NCBI GenBank assembly: GCA_002427735.1
Contig: DIYP01000003.1
Coordinates: 124,001 to 188,000 of the forward strand
Source: Flavobacteriales bacterium UBA6051
GTDB lineage: Bacteria; Bacteroidota; Bacteroidia; Flavobacteriales_D; Crocinitomicaceae
DNA: 64,000 nt
Reading direction: 5' to 3'
Shown here: positions 49,385-58,783 of the stretch, one piece after another
Numbering within the stretch: the stretch's first letter is position 1
Layout of the letters: each line of letters starts with the position of its first letter
Position numbers and translations under genes: made by a program
Notes under the pieces: model-generated
Databases searched by the model: none
Told to the model about the DNA's origin: nothing
The model's input: only the letters and a program-made list of their open reading frames with translations

Positions 49385-50647
49385 TTATTGCGTGATTATC
49401 ATTCCAGCTGCAACCGTCTCATTCGTTGCGTCATCAACGAGTATAATGCTTCCAGTAACTCTGTTATCCCGATAAGCATCAATCATCAGTGGTTTCGTTG
49501 TGCGAATCTTTGCGCGGCAAATATCGTTCATGTTTAAACTCTTGTCTTCAGTATTACGATCAAAGCTGTTGATGTCTACTTTATAAACAATTTCCTTGAT
49601 CATGGCTTTTTGCTCGTTACTCGTATGCAGGATACTATATTTTGTGCGAGACCTTGCCGGAGCATCGTTCAACCAGCAAAGCATAACCTCAATATCTTGG
49701 GTGCTTTCAGGTCGGTTTTTCGCTCGCACGATCATATCACCTCTGCTGATATCAATATCATCTTCAAGTGTTATGGAAACAGACATGGGAGCAAAAGCCT
49801 CTTCGAGCGATCCTTTTTCTGTATCAATAGACTTAATGCGGGAAGAGAAACCTGATGGAAGAACAGTTATCTCATCATTGGGTCTGAAAATTCCACTGGC
49901 AATTCTGCCGGCATAACCGCGATAATCGAGATAACCTTCTCGCTGAGGTCTAAGAACCGTTTGAACTGGAAAGCGAGCGTCTACCTTGTTAAGATCGCTA
50001 CTAATGTGAAGTGTTTCCAATTCGTGAAGCAATGGAGCGCCCATGTACCAGTCCATATTTGTTGACCTGTTTACTACGTTATCACCGTTTAATGCTGAAA
50101 TAGGAATGTACCTTACGTCTTTGATCAACATTTTTGAAGAAAGGCTCTCGTACTGCGCTACAATGTTGTTGAACGCTTCTTCACTGTAGTCGACTAAATC
50201 CATTTTGTTAATGCAAACGAGTACGTGACTGATTTGCAATAATGAAGCAATGAATGAGTGTCGTTTGGTTTGTTCAACCACTCCGTTTCGCGCATCAATA
50301 AGAATGATCGCAGCATTCGCGGTAGAAGCACCGGTGACCATGTTACGCGTATATTGAATGTGGCCTGGAGTATCGGCAATGATAAACTTACGTTTGGGCG
50401 TAGCAAAATACCTGTAAGCAACATCTATGGTGATTCCTTGTTCTCGTTCATCCCTCAAACCATCTGTGAAAAGAGCCAGATCAAGGCCTTCATGTCCCTT
50501 ACGAATACTCGTTTTTTCTATCGCTGATAACTGGTCTTCGAAGATGGACTTTGAATCATAAAGCAAACGACCGATCAACGTGCTTTTTCCATCATCAACG
50601 CTACCTGCAGTAGTAAATCGCAATAATTGACTGTTTTCCAGTTTCAT
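49385..50647 (-). CDS. cysN: Sulfate adenylyltransferase subunit 1 (GTPase)
   Basis: 420 residues. GTPase motifs are GSVDDGKSTLIGRLLYDS (G1), ITIDVAYRYFATPKRKFIIA (G2 and start of G3), DTPGHIQYTRNM (G3) and CINKMDLVD (G4), followed by two EF-Tu-like beta barrels (~225-420). It is a stand-alone CysN without a fused APS kinase, consistent with the separate cysC gene. With CysD it makes APS from sulfate and ATP, driven by GTP hydrolysis. It lies 10 bases after cysD and one base before cysQ. Confidence 0.95.
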   Translation of the reverse strand: MKLENSQLLRFTTAGSVDDGKSTLIGRLLYDSKSIFEDQLSAIEKTSIRKGHEGLDLALFTDGLRDEREQGITIDVAYRYFATPKRKFIIADTPGHIQYTRNMVTGASTANAAIILIDARNGVVEQTKRHSFIASLLQISHVLVCINKMDLVDYSEEAFNNIVAQYESLSSKMLIKDVRYIPISALNGDNVVNRSTNMDWYMGAPLLHELETLHISSDLNKVDARFPVQTVLRPQREGYLDYRGYAGRIASGIFRPNDEITVLPSGFSSRIKSIDTEKGSLEEAFAPMSVSITLEDDIDISRGDMIVRAKNRPESTQDIEVMLCWLNDAPARSRTKYSILHTSNEQKAMIKEIVYKVDINSFDRNTEDKSLNMNDICRAKIRTTKPLMIDAYRDNRVTGSIILVDDATNETVAAGMIITQ

Positions 50648-50657
50648 TTCCTTTTTT

Positions 50658-51563
50658 TTAAAAATAACCTTCGCGCTTTCGATCCTCCATTGCAGTTTCA
50701 GAACGCTTGTCGTCAGCTCGGTTTCCTCGTTCCGTTTGACGCATTGCTGCCACTTCTGCCGCTATCTTTTCAATGGTGTCTGCATCTGATTCAATGCCGC
50801 CTGTTATGGTAATGTCTCCGAGTGTACGAAATCGAATACGTTTTTTCTGGATGACGTCTTTATCATTCAGCTTCAAGAATTTAGAATTTGGAATCCAGGA
50901 ATCGTTGCGCCAAACTACCTCACGTTCATGTGCAAAGTAAAGTGAAGGAAGTTCTATTTTTTCACGAAGAAGATAGTGCCAAACATCCATTTCTGTCCAG
51001 TTGCTAATGGGGAATGCACGGAAATGTTCGCCTTCGAAATGCTTCCCATTAAACATATTCCAAAGCTCTGGACGTTGGTTTTTAGGGTCCCATTGACCAA
51101 ACTCATCGCGATGTGAAAAGAATCGTTCTTTCGCACGCGACTTTTCTTCATCTCTTCTTGCACCGCCAATAGCACAATCTATTTTGTACTCCTCAATAGT
51201 GTCGAGAAGCGTTGTGATTTGTAAAGCGTTTCGAGTGGCATTTTTGCCCTTTTCCTCTGCTACTCGTCCTTCGTCGATCGATTTCTGAACCGAGCCAACA
51301 ATTAGTTGAGCATCTAGGTGATTGACAAGTGTATCGCGAAATTCAATGGTTTCAGGGAAATTATGTCCTGTATCCACGTGCAGTAGCTCGAACGGCAGTT
51401 TAGCTGGGTGAAATGCTTTTTTTGCAAGATGCGTTACCAAAATAGAATCTTTTCCACCTGAAAACAGAATGACAGGACGCTCAAATTTTGCAAAGACTTC
51501 TCGTAATATGAAGATGGCCTCTGATTCTAATTCATCCAGATAGTTGAGGTAATATTTACTCAT
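50658..51563 (-). CDS. cysD: Sulfate adenylyltransferase subunit 2
   Basis: 301 residues from the ATG at 51563 (MSKYYLNYLDELESEAIFIL), matching the usual ~302; an upstream in-frame ATG at 51611 is inside cysC. The PP-loop is RPVILFSGGKDSILVTHLAKK, followed by HVDTGHNFPETIEFRD and IGGARRDEEKSRAKERFFS. It forms APS from ATP and sulfate with CysN. Its start overlaps the cysC stop by four bases (ATGA). Confidence 0.95.
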   Translation of the reverse strand: MSKYYLNYLDELESEAIFILREVFAKFERPVILFSGGKDSILVTHLAKKAFHPAKLPFELLHVDTGHNFPETIEFRDTLVNHLDAQLIVGSVQKSIDEGRVAEEKGKNATRNALQITTLLDTIEEYKIDCAIGGARRDEEKSRAKERFFSHRDEFGQWDPKNQRPELWNMFNGKHFEGEHFRAFPISNWTEMDVWHYLLREKIELPSLYFAHEREVVWRNDSWIPNSKFLKLNDKDVIQKKRIRFRTLGDITITGGIESDADTIEKIAAEVAAMRQTERGNRADDKRSETAMEDRKREGYF

Positions 51564-52156
51564 TTTAATCCTAGTTTGGGTATAATCTTTTCCAGTATTT
51601 GTTGAACGCATTCTTCGACATCAAGGCTGGAAGTGTCAATTATGATGTCAGGAGAAGACGGCGGTTCATAAGGGGACGATATCCCTGTGAAGTTAGGGAT
51701 TTCGCCATTGCGTGCTTTCTTATATAATCCCTTTACATCTCGTTCTTCACAAACTTTCAAAGAAGTGCTAACGTATACTTCAACTACGTTTTCTTCACCC
51801 AAAATGGTTCGAATATTATTTCTATCGGCTTCAAAAGGGGCGATGAATGCTGCAAGAACAACCGTGCCTGAATCAACGAATAGATTAGCCACTTCTGAAA
51901 TACGTCTGATATTTTCTTTGCGTCCTTCTTCCGTGAAATTGAGATCGCTATTTAAGCCTTGACGAACATTGTCTCCATCTAATAAATATGTGCCTATTCC
52001 GCGTTCAAAAAGTACTTTCTCGAGTGCATTTGCTAATGTGGATTTCCCTGCTCCAGACAAACCAGTAAACCAAATCAAAAACGAGTTATGCTTTCGCAGT
52101 TTTCTCCGGTCTTTAAGGGTTATTCCGAAATGTTGTTTGAACGTATTGTTTGCCAT
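51560..52156 (-). CDS. cysC: Adenylylsulfate kinase
   Basis: 198 residues. The P-loop GLSGAGKSTLANALEKVL, LLDGDNVRQGLNSDLNFTEE, AFIAPFEADRNNIR and GLYKKARNGEIPNFTGISSPYE are all CysC signatures. It phosphorylates APS at the 3' position to PAPS. It is the first gene of the sulfate-activation operon, with a candidate promoter 38 bases upstream. The bacterial route to reduced sulfur often uses CysH, but none is present nearby. Confidence 0.95.
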   Translation of the reverse strand: MANNTFKQHFGITLKDRRKLRKHNSFLIWFTGLSGAGKSTLANALEKVLFERGIGTYLLDGDNVRQGLNSDLNFTEEGRKENIRRISEVANLFVDSGTVVLAAFIAPFEADRNNIRTILGEENVVEVYVSTSLKVCEERDVKGLYKKARNGEIPNFTGISSPYEPPSSPDIIIDTSSLDVEECVQQILEKIIPKLGLK

Positions 52157-52200
52157 TAATTCTTATTTGGTTCTGTGCAGAACGCAGGAGAATGAATCTT

Positions 52201-52208
52201 CAAAATTA
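52201..52208 (-). promoter_or_regulatory. Candidate -7 box (TAATTTTG) of the cysCDNQ operon
   Basis: An exact TAnnTTTG match on the minus strand, 45 bases before the cysC ATG at 52156. The predicted start would leave a leader of about 38 bases. No clear -33 TTG at the usual distance was found. Confidence 0.4.
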
Positions 52209-52415
52209 TGCATGAAAGTAGTAAAGAATCATCTTATTAAAAAACAACATACTCCATGGTTCGAATTTGGGTGAGTTATTGGACTTAATCGTTCTAGGTT
52301 GGTCTGATTCCTAAAAACTGCAAAATTGTCTGTTGAAGAATCCAATTAACACTGAGAGTTGCCTTCAATTTTGTTATCTTTACCTCCTTGTTTAAATCGT
52401 AAAGAACATCTTTAG

Positions 52416-53549
52416 ATGAAAAAAATTCAAATGGTCGATTTGATATCGCAGTATCAGAAGATAAAACCTGCGGTAGATGCGGCAATAACAGGTGTCATGG
52501 AAACGGCACAATTCATCAACGGTCCCGAAGTAAAATCCTTTCAATCTGAGCTTGAAACGTACTTAGGTGTAAAGCATGTGATACCATGCGCAAATGGTAC
52601 TGATGCACTTCAGATTGCTCTTATGGCGCTTGGTCTAAAACCGGGAGACGAAGTGATTACTCCTTCGTTTACTTTTATAGCGACAACGGAGGTGGTTGCA
52701 CTTCTCGGATTAAAGCCAATTTTTGTTGATGTGGATGTAGATACTTTCTGTATAGATCCTTCACTAATTGAGGCTTCAATTACACCAAATACAAAAGCGA
52801 TTGTTCCCGTTCATCTATATGGACAAGCATCCAATATGGAGGAAATCATGGCAATTGCTGAAAAACATAATTTACACGTTATCGAAGATAATGCACAAGC
52901 TATTGGGAGTGATTACCATTTAGCTGGTGGAGATGTGAAAACAGGAAGCATCGGTCATGTTGGGTGTACTTCATTTTTCCCATCGAAAAACTTGGGTTGT
53001 TATGGAGATGGCGGCGCCATCTTTACGAACGATGATCAGCTCGCTGCAGAAATGCGAATGATTGTGAATCATGGGCAAAGCAAGCGATACTATCATGATC
53101 GAGTGGGTGTAAACTCACGTTTAGATAGTATTCAGGCGGCGGTCTTACGCATTAAATTACGTGAACTTGATAATTATATTGAGGCCAGAAGAAAGGTCGC
53201 GGATTATTACGATAATTTCTTTGCGCAGTTCCCCGGAATCAAAACACCAGTGAGAGGGAAGGAATCACGTCACGTTTTTCATCAATATACGTTGACATTA
53301 GAAGGAATTGACCGTAATGACTTGAATGCCTACCTGGCTGAAAAAGAGATTCCTTCGATGATTTATTATCCTGTTCCAGCGCACAAGCAAGAGATGTTTG
53401 CTTCGTTTGGAAGTGCTTCGACAGAATTACCCGTAACTGATTGGTTAACTGAGCGTGTCCTTTCGTTACCAATACACACAGAAATGGAAGAGGAGCAATT
53501 GGTGTTCATTTGTGAGAGCATCGCTGAGTTTATTAACGTACACGCTTAA
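52416..53549 (+). CDS. DegT/DnrJ/EryC1/StrS sugar aminotransferase (WbpE/WlbC-like)
   Basis: 377 residues of PLP fold type I. Motifs: MVDLISQYQKIKPAVDAAIT, VIPCANGTDALQIALMALGL, VHLYGQASNMEEIMAIAEKH, VIEDNAQAIGSDY, and FFPSKNLGCYGDGGAIFTND with the PLP Lys. It is very similar in layout to WbpE/WlbC, which aminate UDP-3-keto-GlcNAcA to UDP-GlcNAc3NA. The oxidoreductase, acetyltransferase and dehydrogenase needed for that route are in the same operon. It is the first gene of the nucleotide-sugar operon. A weak -7-like TATCTTTA lies at 52375-52382. Confidence 0.88.
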   Translation: MKKIQMVDLISQYQKIKPAVDAAITGVMETAQFINGPEVKSFQSELETYLGVKHVIPCANGTDALQIALMALGLKPGDEVITPSFTFIATTEVVALLGLKPIFVDVDVDTFCIDPSLIEASITPNTKAIVPVHLYGQASNMEEIMAIAEKHNLHVIEDNAQAIGSDYHLAGGDVKTGSIGHVGCTSFFPSKNLGCYGDGGAIFTNDDQLAAEMRMIVNHGQSKRYYHDRVGVNSRLDSIQAAVLRIKLRELDNYIEARRKVADYYDNFFAQFPGIKTPVRGKESRHVFHQYTLTLEGIDRNDLNAYLAEKEIPSMIYYPVPAHKQEMFASFGSASTELPVTDWLTERVLSLPIHTEMEEEQLVFICESIAEFINVHA

Positions 53550-53558
53550 TTTATTTAA

Positions 53559-54890
53559 ATGAAGAAAATTGCAGTAGTCGGTACCGGTTATGTCGGTCTT
53601 GTTACGGGAACATGTTTTGCGGAGACTGGAAATCAAGTAATCTGTGTCGATATTGACGAAAATAAGGTGGAACGCATGCGTAAAGGCGAAGTGCCAATTT
53701 ACGAGCCACATCTTGATGTTGTTTTTGAACGAAATATCAATGCGAATCGAATTTCGTTTACGACGAACCTAAAGGAGGCCGTTGATTTTGCTGAAATTGT
53801 TTTCTTGGCACTACCAACTCCTCCGGGTGAAGATGGTTCTGCTGATCTCAGTTATGTCCTAGACGTTGCGGATAAGCTTGGTCAGATAATGACGGAGTAT
53901 AAGGTGGTTGTTGATAAGTCTACAGTTCCTGTAGGTACGGCTGAAAAGGTTGAGGCAGCTATCAGTAAGCATGCAACGGTTGATTTTGCTGTAGTTTCGA
54001 ACCCTGAATTTTTGAGAGAAGGTTTCGCAGTGGACGATTTCCTTAATCCAGATAGAGTAGTTGTCGGTACAAGTGATGATCGTGCAGCGAAGATTATGAC
54101 GGAATTGTATAAGCCTTTCATTCGCGATGGTCATCCGTTAATCATTATGGATGAAAAGTCGGCCGAGCTAACAAAATATGCTGCCAATTCTTTCCTGGCA
54201 ACAAAGATTACCTTCATGAATGAAATTGCGAATTTCTGTGAGCGTGTTGGTGCGGATGTAGATAAGGTTCGAGAAGGAATAGGTTCAGATTCGCGTATTG
54301 GTCACAAATTCTTGTATCCGGGCATTGGATTCGGAGGGAGTTGTTTTCCAAAAGATGTGAGTGCTTTAGTCAAAAGTGGAAACGAAGCTGGCTATTCGTT
54401 TGAAATAATTCAAAGTGTCTTAGATGTGAACGAACGTCAGAAAGTTGCCTTAGTCGATAAGGTTATGAACTATTACGGCGATGTTTCTGGGATGCGCTTT
54501 GCATTATGGGGATTAGCTTTCAAACCAGATACGGATGATATTCGTGAGGCTTCTGCGCTTTACATGATTGAAGCACTAACAAAAGCCGGTGCCCAAGTAG
54601 TAGCGTTTGATCCTGAAGCGATGGATAACGTAAAAGGTGTAGTTGGAGACAAAATTGATTTTGTCGATAGTCAATACGATGCGTTGGAAGGAAGTGATGC
54701 GTTACTCATTGCAACTGAATGGTCTGCATTCAGAAATCCTGACTTCAATAGAATGAAGGAGAGCCTGAAAGAACCAATCATCTTTGATGGACGTAACATC
54801 TATGAACTGGAGGAAATGAAAAACAAAGGATTCCATTACAGTTCTATCGGAAGAAGAACAGTAAGTCCTTTTGTAAAGACAGAAAGTTAA
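53559..54890 (+). CDS. ugd: UDP-glucose 6-dehydrogenase
   Basis: 443 residues. N-terminal NAD fold VVGTGYVGLVTGTCFAETGN, then LPTPPGEDGSADLSYVLDVA, STVPVGTAEKVEAAI, NPEFLREGFAVDDFLNPDRV and the catalytic Cys in FGGSCFPKDVSALVKSG. It converts UDP-glucose to UDP-glucuronate, the substrate of the next gene's enzyme. The GSCFPKD loop places it in the UDP-Glc subgroup, distinct from the GGHCIGVDPYYL enzyme later in the operon. Its stop and the next start share one base (TAATG). Confidence 0.94.
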   Translation: MKKIAVVGTGYVGLVTGTCFAETGNQVICVDIDENKVERMRKGEVPIYEPHLDVVFERNINANRISFTTNLKEAVDFAEIVFLALPTPPGEDGSADLSYVLDVADKLGQIMTEYKVVVDKSTVPVGTAEKVEAAISKHATVDFAVVSNPEFLREGFAVDDFLNPDRVVVGTSDDRAAKIMTELYKPFIRDGHPLIIMDEKSAELTKYAANSFLATKITFMNEIANFCERVGADVDKVREGIGSDSRIGHKFLYPGIGFGGSCFPKDVSALVKSGNEAGYSFEIIQSVLDVNERQKVALVDKVMNYYGDVSGMRFALWGLAFKPDTDDIREASALYMIEALTKAGAQVVAFDPEAMDNVKGVVGDKIDFVDSQYDALEGSDALLIATEWSAFRNPDFNRMKESLKEPIIFDGRNIYELEEMKNKGFHYSSIGRRTVSPFVKTES

Positions 54891-55885
54891 TGTCGGAAAG
54901 AAAACGCATATTGATAACCGGTGCAGCTGGTTTTTTAGGATCGCATCTGTGTGATTTTTTCATTGCAAAGGATTACCATGTGATTGCAATGGATAATCTG
55001 ATTACCGGACGCCTTGAGAACATCGAGCATTTGTTCCCATTGGAGAATTTTGAATTTCACAATCACGATGTGACGAAATTTATTCACGTTGCCGGCGAGC
55101 TGGATTATATCTTGCATTTTGCTTCACCTGCAAGCCCCATTGATTATTTAAAAATTCCTATTCAAACATTGAAGGTTGGATCATTGGGAATTCATAATTG
55201 TCTTGGATTAGCTAAGAACAAGAATGCACGTGTGTTGATTGCGTCAACATCTGAGGTTTATGGAGATCCTGAAGTACATCCTCAAACAGAGGATTACTGG
55301 GGGCACGTGAATCCAGTTGGACCGAGAGGTGTATATGATGAAGCGAAGCGCTTTCAAGAAGCGATTACCATGGCGTATCATACTTTTCATGGTTTGGAGA
55401 CGCGCATCGTGCGTATTTTTAATACGTACGGTCCACGCATGCGTCTGAATGACGGTCGCGTTTTACCCGCATTTATTGGTCAAGCATTGAGAGGTGAAGA
55501 TCTTACTGTATTTGGTGATGGATCACAAACCAGATCGTTTTGTTATGTTGACGATTTAATTGAAGGAATTTATCGTCTGTTACTAAGCGATTATGCACAG
55601 CCAGTGAATATTGGAAACCCTTCTGAGATTACCATTGGAGACTTTGCTGAAGAGATCATTAAATTGACTGGAACAGATCAAAAAGTAATCTATAAAGATT
55701 TGCCAAAGGATGATCCAAAGCAGAGACGTCCAGATATTTCAAAGGCAAAAGCACTATTGGATTGGGAACCTAAAGTTGATCGTTCCGAGGGTTTAAAGAA
55801 AACCTATGCATATTTTAAGAGCTTACCAGAAGAGGAGTTAACTGCTACGGCTCATTATAATTTTGAAAAATACATCATTCGCTAA
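54890..55885 (+). CDS. uxs: UDP-glucuronate decarboxylase (UDP-xylose synthase) family SDR
   Basis: 331 residues. Motifs: ILITGAAGFLGSHLCDFFIA, HFASPASPIDYLKIPIQTLK, ASTSEVYGDPEVHPQTEDYW, VNPVGPRGVYDEAKRFQEAI (catalytic Tyr-Lys), and RIFNTYGPRMRLNDGRVLPA. These match UXS enzymes, which decarboxylate UDP-GlcA to UDP-xylose. This fits a pathway UDP-Glc to UDP-GlcA to UDP-Xyl with the upstream gene. A related 4-epimerase activity is possible but less likely. Overlaps both neighbours by one base. Confidence 0.88.
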   Translation: MSERKRILITGAAGFLGSHLCDFFIAKDYHVIAMDNLITGRLENIEHLFPLENFEFHNHDVTKFIHVAGELDYILHFASPASPIDYLKIPIQTLKVGSLGIHNCLGLAKNKNARVLIASTSEVYGDPEVHPQTEDYWGHVNPVGPRGVYDEAKRFQEAITMAYHTFHGLETRIVRIFNTYGPRMRLNDGRVLPAFIGQALRGEDLTVFGDGSQTRSFCYVDDLIEGIYRLLLSDYAQPVNIGNPSEITIGDFAEEIIKLTGTDQKVIYKDLPKDDPKQRRPDISKAKALLDWEPKVDRSEGLKKTYAYFKSLPEEELTATAHYNFEKYIIR

Positions 55886-56463
55886 TGAGTTACTTTGCGC
55901 ATGAAACAGCAGTAATTGATGAAGGCTGCACAATAGGTGAAGGAACCAAAATTTGGCATTTTTCTCACATCATGCCGAATTGTATTATTGGTGAACGCTG
56001 TAATATTGGTCAAAACGTTGTGGTTTCTCCAGAAGTGAAGTTAGGATCCAATGTAAAAGTTCAGAACAACGTGTCCATCTATACTGGGGTGGAATGCGAA
56101 GATGATGTTTTCCTCGGACCGTCAATGGTATTTACGAATGTTACGAATCCGAGAAGTGCTGTAGTTCGACGAGGGGAATATGCAAGAACGATAGTGAAGC
56201 GGGGAGCGAGCATTGGTGCGAACGCAACCATTGTTTGTGGTCACGATATTGGTGAATTTGCTTTTATTGGAGCCGGATCAGTAGTGACAAAAACAATCCC
56301 GGCTTATGCACTCGTTGTTGGTAATCCTGCACGACAGATAGGTTGGATGAGTGAGTATGGTCATCGCCTTGAATTTGATAGCCAGGGAATGGCAGTATGC
56401 TCTGAGAGCGGTGAGGAATATAGATTAAAAAACCAGAAAGTAACGAAAATCACAGCTGAATGA
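55885..56463 (+). CDS. Left-handed beta-helix N-acetyltransferase (WbpD/WlbB-like)
   Basis: 192 residues composed of hexapeptide repeats (GEGTKIWHFSHIMPNCIIGE, VSPEVKLGSNVKVQNNVSIY, VKRGASIGANATIVCGHDIG), with the WbpD/WlbB features KIWHFSHI at the front and ALVVGNPARQIGWMSEYGHR near the end. These enzymes acetylate the 3-amino group of UDP-GlcNAc3NA using acetyl-CoA. The operon partners match. The stop overlaps the following start by four bases. Confidence 0.9.
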   Translation: MSYFAHETAVIDEGCTIGEGTKIWHFSHIMPNCIIGERCNIGQNVVVSPEVKLGSNVKVQNNVSIYTGVECEDDVFLGPSMVFTNVTNPRSAVVRRGEYARTIVKRGASIGANATIVCGHDIGEFAFIGAGSVVTKTIPAYALVVGNPARQIGWMSEYGHRLEFDSQGMAVCSESGEEYRLKNQKVTKITAE

Positions 56464-57500
56464 ATGATGATAACCAAAAGATAAGATTTGCGGTCGTAGG
56501 TGCAGGCCATATTGGTAAGCGCCATGCTGAGATGATACGACGAGAAGCTGAGGCTGAATTGGTTGCAATGGCCGATGTCCGGTCAAAGGAAGAGTGCGAC
56601 GCCGAGAGTTTTGAGGTGCCATTTTTTTCTTCAATGGAAGAAATGCTGGAATCAGGAATTTCAATTGATGTTGTTAATGTGTGTACTCCCAATGGTTTGC
56701 ATGCTCAGCAAAGTTTGTTAGCCCTTGAGAATGGGATGCATGTAGTATGCGAGAAGCCTATGGGATTATCGAAGGACAACTGTGAGAAGGTGATTTTCAA
56801 ATCGCTTCAAAAGTCCAAAAGTGTCTTTTGTGTGATGCAAAACCGTTACTCTCCACCTTCAGAATGGATAAAGTCAGTCGTAGAGAATAAACTTTTGGGT
56901 GATATACATATGGTTCAGTTGAACTGTTATTGGAATCGTGATGGGCGCTATTACAAAAAAGGTGGCTGGAAAGGCACACAGGAGCTTGATGGAGGTACAC
57001 TTTTTACACAGTTTTCACATTTCATTGATATAATGTATTGGCTCTTTGGTGATATAGATAACATCGAGGGGAAGTTTGCAGATTTCGTACACGCAGATTC
57101 AACAGATTTTGAAGATTCTGGTTTCGTTAGCTTTGATTTTGTAGACGGCGGTATGGGTTCGTTGAACTATTCAACAGCGGTTGCCAATCAGAATTTAGAA
57201 AGTTCTATGACGATTATCGGTAGCAAGGGAAGTGTTAAAATCGGTGGTCAGTACATGAATGAAGTTGAAATCTGTAACATACAGGACTACGAAATGCCTA
57301 CGTTGAAAGAGTCAAACCCTGCCAACGATTATGGTCCTTACAAAGGGTCCGCGGCGAATCACAATTTTGTGATTAAGAATGTAATTGACACTTTGAAAGG
57401 AAGAACTACAGCGACCACAAATGCCTTGGAAGGATTGAAGGTTGTTGAAATAATAGAAAGAATTTATAAAGTAAGAAATGAGCAACTCAATTTACAATAA
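56460..57500 (+). CDS. Gfo/Idh/MocA oxidoreductase (WbpB/WlbA-like)
   Basis: 346 residues. Rossmann motif FAVVGAGHIGKRHAEMI, VVNVCTPNGLHAQQSLLALE, VVCEKPMGLSKDNCEKVI (EKP), MQNRYSPPSEWIKSVVEN and KGTQELDGGTLFTQFSHFID (active-site region with catalytic His) agree with WlbA/WbpB, which oxidise C3 of UDP-GlcNAcA to a ketone using NAD. Its 3' end overlaps the next gene by 23 bases. Confidence 0.9.
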   Translation: MNDDNQKIRFAVVGAGHIGKRHAEMIRREAEAELVAMADVRSKEECDAESFEVPFFSSMEEMLESGISIDVVNVCTPNGLHAQQSLLALENGMHVVCEKPMGLSKDNCEKVIFKSLQKSKSVFCVMQNRYSPPSEWIKSVVENKLLGDIHMVQLNCYWNRDGRYYKKGGWKGTQELDGGTLFTQFSHFIDIMYWLFGDIDNIEGKFADFVHADSTDFEDSGFVSFDFVDGGMGSLNYSTAVANQNLESSMTIIGSKGSVKIGGQYMNEVEICNIQDYEMPTLKESNPANDYGPYKGSAANHNFVIKNVIDTLKGRTTATTNALEGLKVVEIIERIYKVRNEQLNLQ

Positions 57501-58782
57501 GTTACTAGATAAGGAGGCAACACTTGCTGTCATTGGACTGGGTTATGTTGGCCTTCCGATTGCACTGGAATTTGCAAGAAAGATCAAGGTAGTTGGATTC
57601 GATATCAATGCAGAACGTGTTGAAATGATGAAGAAAGGGGTTGATCCAAGTAACGAACTCGACGCTTCTGAATTTGAAGGATGCGACATTACTTTCACGT
57701 GCGATACAGATGATTTAAAAGACGTCAATTTCTTTGTCGTAGCGGTTCCTACGCCAATCGATGAGGCAAATCTTCCAAATTTAACTCCTTTGTTGGGTGC
57801 AAGTCGTACGGTTGGTAAGGTGCTAAAGAAAGGTGATTATGTTGTTTTTGAATCCACGGTTTACCCTGGTTGTACGGAAGAAGATTGTGTTCCTGTTCTT
57901 GAGGAAGAATCTGGCTTAAAGTTCAGAGATGACTTTATGGTTGGTTATTCTCCGGAACGAATCAACCCCGGAGATAAAGAGCATACATTGCAGAATGTTA
58001 TTAAAGTTGTTTCGGGATGCTGTGAAACGTCTCTTGACCAAATTGCAAAGACTTACGAATTGGTCGTGGGAGCAGGTGTTCACAGGGCTTCATCAATTAA
58101 AGTAGCAGAAGCAGCAAAGATTATTGAAAACACCCAGCGAGATGTCAATATTGCATTGATAAACGAATTATCGATCATCTTTAATAAGCTTGGGATTAAC
58201 ACATTTGATGTACTGGAAGCAGCTGGCACGAAATGGAATTTCTTGAAGTTTACACCCGGGCTCGTAGGTGGCCATTGTATTGGTGTAGATCCATATTATC
58301 TCACGCACAAAGCGATGCAGGCGGGTTATCATTCTAAAGTAATTAATAGCGGTCGTTATGTCAATGACTCCATGGGATTCTATATTGGAAAGACGACGGT
58401 AAAGAAGATTCTTGCCAAAGGAAAAACAATACAAGATGCCAGAGTGTTGGTAATGGGGGCAACGTTTAAAGAAGATGTAAGCGATATTCGCAACTCTAAA
58501 GTCATTGACATAATTACAGAGTTGAAGTCGTTCATGGTCGACGTTGATCTTGTTGATCCACACGCTTCTTCGGAAGAAATGGAGCACGAGTACGGTGTTG
58601 CTTTAACGGAAGCGCCTGCAAATGATTACGACGCAGTTATTGTTGCTGTAAATCATCAGGAGTATAAGGCAATGTCTGAGAATGATTTTAAAGCTATGCT
58701 GCGCGATGATAAAGGTGTTTTCGTTGATGTGAAGGGCATTTTTAAAGGGAAAATAAACGATTTAGAATATTGGAGTTTGTAA
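57478..58782 (+). CDS. UDP-N-acetyl sugar 6-dehydrogenase (WbpA/TviB/WbpO family)
   Basis: 434 residues. ATLAVIGLGYVGLPIALEFA, VAVPTPIDEANLPNLTPLLG, FESTVYPGCTEEDCVPVLEE, VGYSPERINPGDKEHTLQNV and VGGHCIGVDPYYLTHKAMQA (catalytic Cys) place it in the branch that oxidises UDP-GlcNAc, UDP-ManNAc or UDP-GalNAc at C6. With WbpB-, WbpE- and WbpD-like genes present, UDP-GlcNAc to UDP-GlcNAcA is the most likely reaction. The start lies 23 bases inside the preceding gene, the longest overlap in the operon. Confidence 0.88.
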   Translation: MSNSIYNKLLDKEATLAVIGLGYVGLPIALEFARKIKVVGFDINAERVEMMKKGVDPSNELDASEFEGCDITFTCDTDDLKDVNFFVVAVPTPIDEANLPNLTPLLGASRTVGKVLKKGDYVVFESTVYPGCTEEDCVPVLEEESGLKFRDDFMVGYSPERINPGDKEHTLQNVIKVVSGCCETSLDQIAKTYELVVGAGVHRASSIKVAEAAKIIENTQRDVNIALINELSIIFNKLGINTFDVLEAAGTKWNFLKFTPGLVGGHCIGVDPYYLTHKAMQAGYHSKVINSGRYVNDSMGFYIGKTTVKKILAKGKTIQDARVLVMGATFKEDVSDIRNSKVIDIITELKSFMVDVDLVDPHASSEEMEHEYGVALTEAPANDYDAVIVAVNHQEYKAMSENDFKAMLRDDKGVFVDVKGIFKGKINDLEYWSL

Positions 58783-58783
58783 T

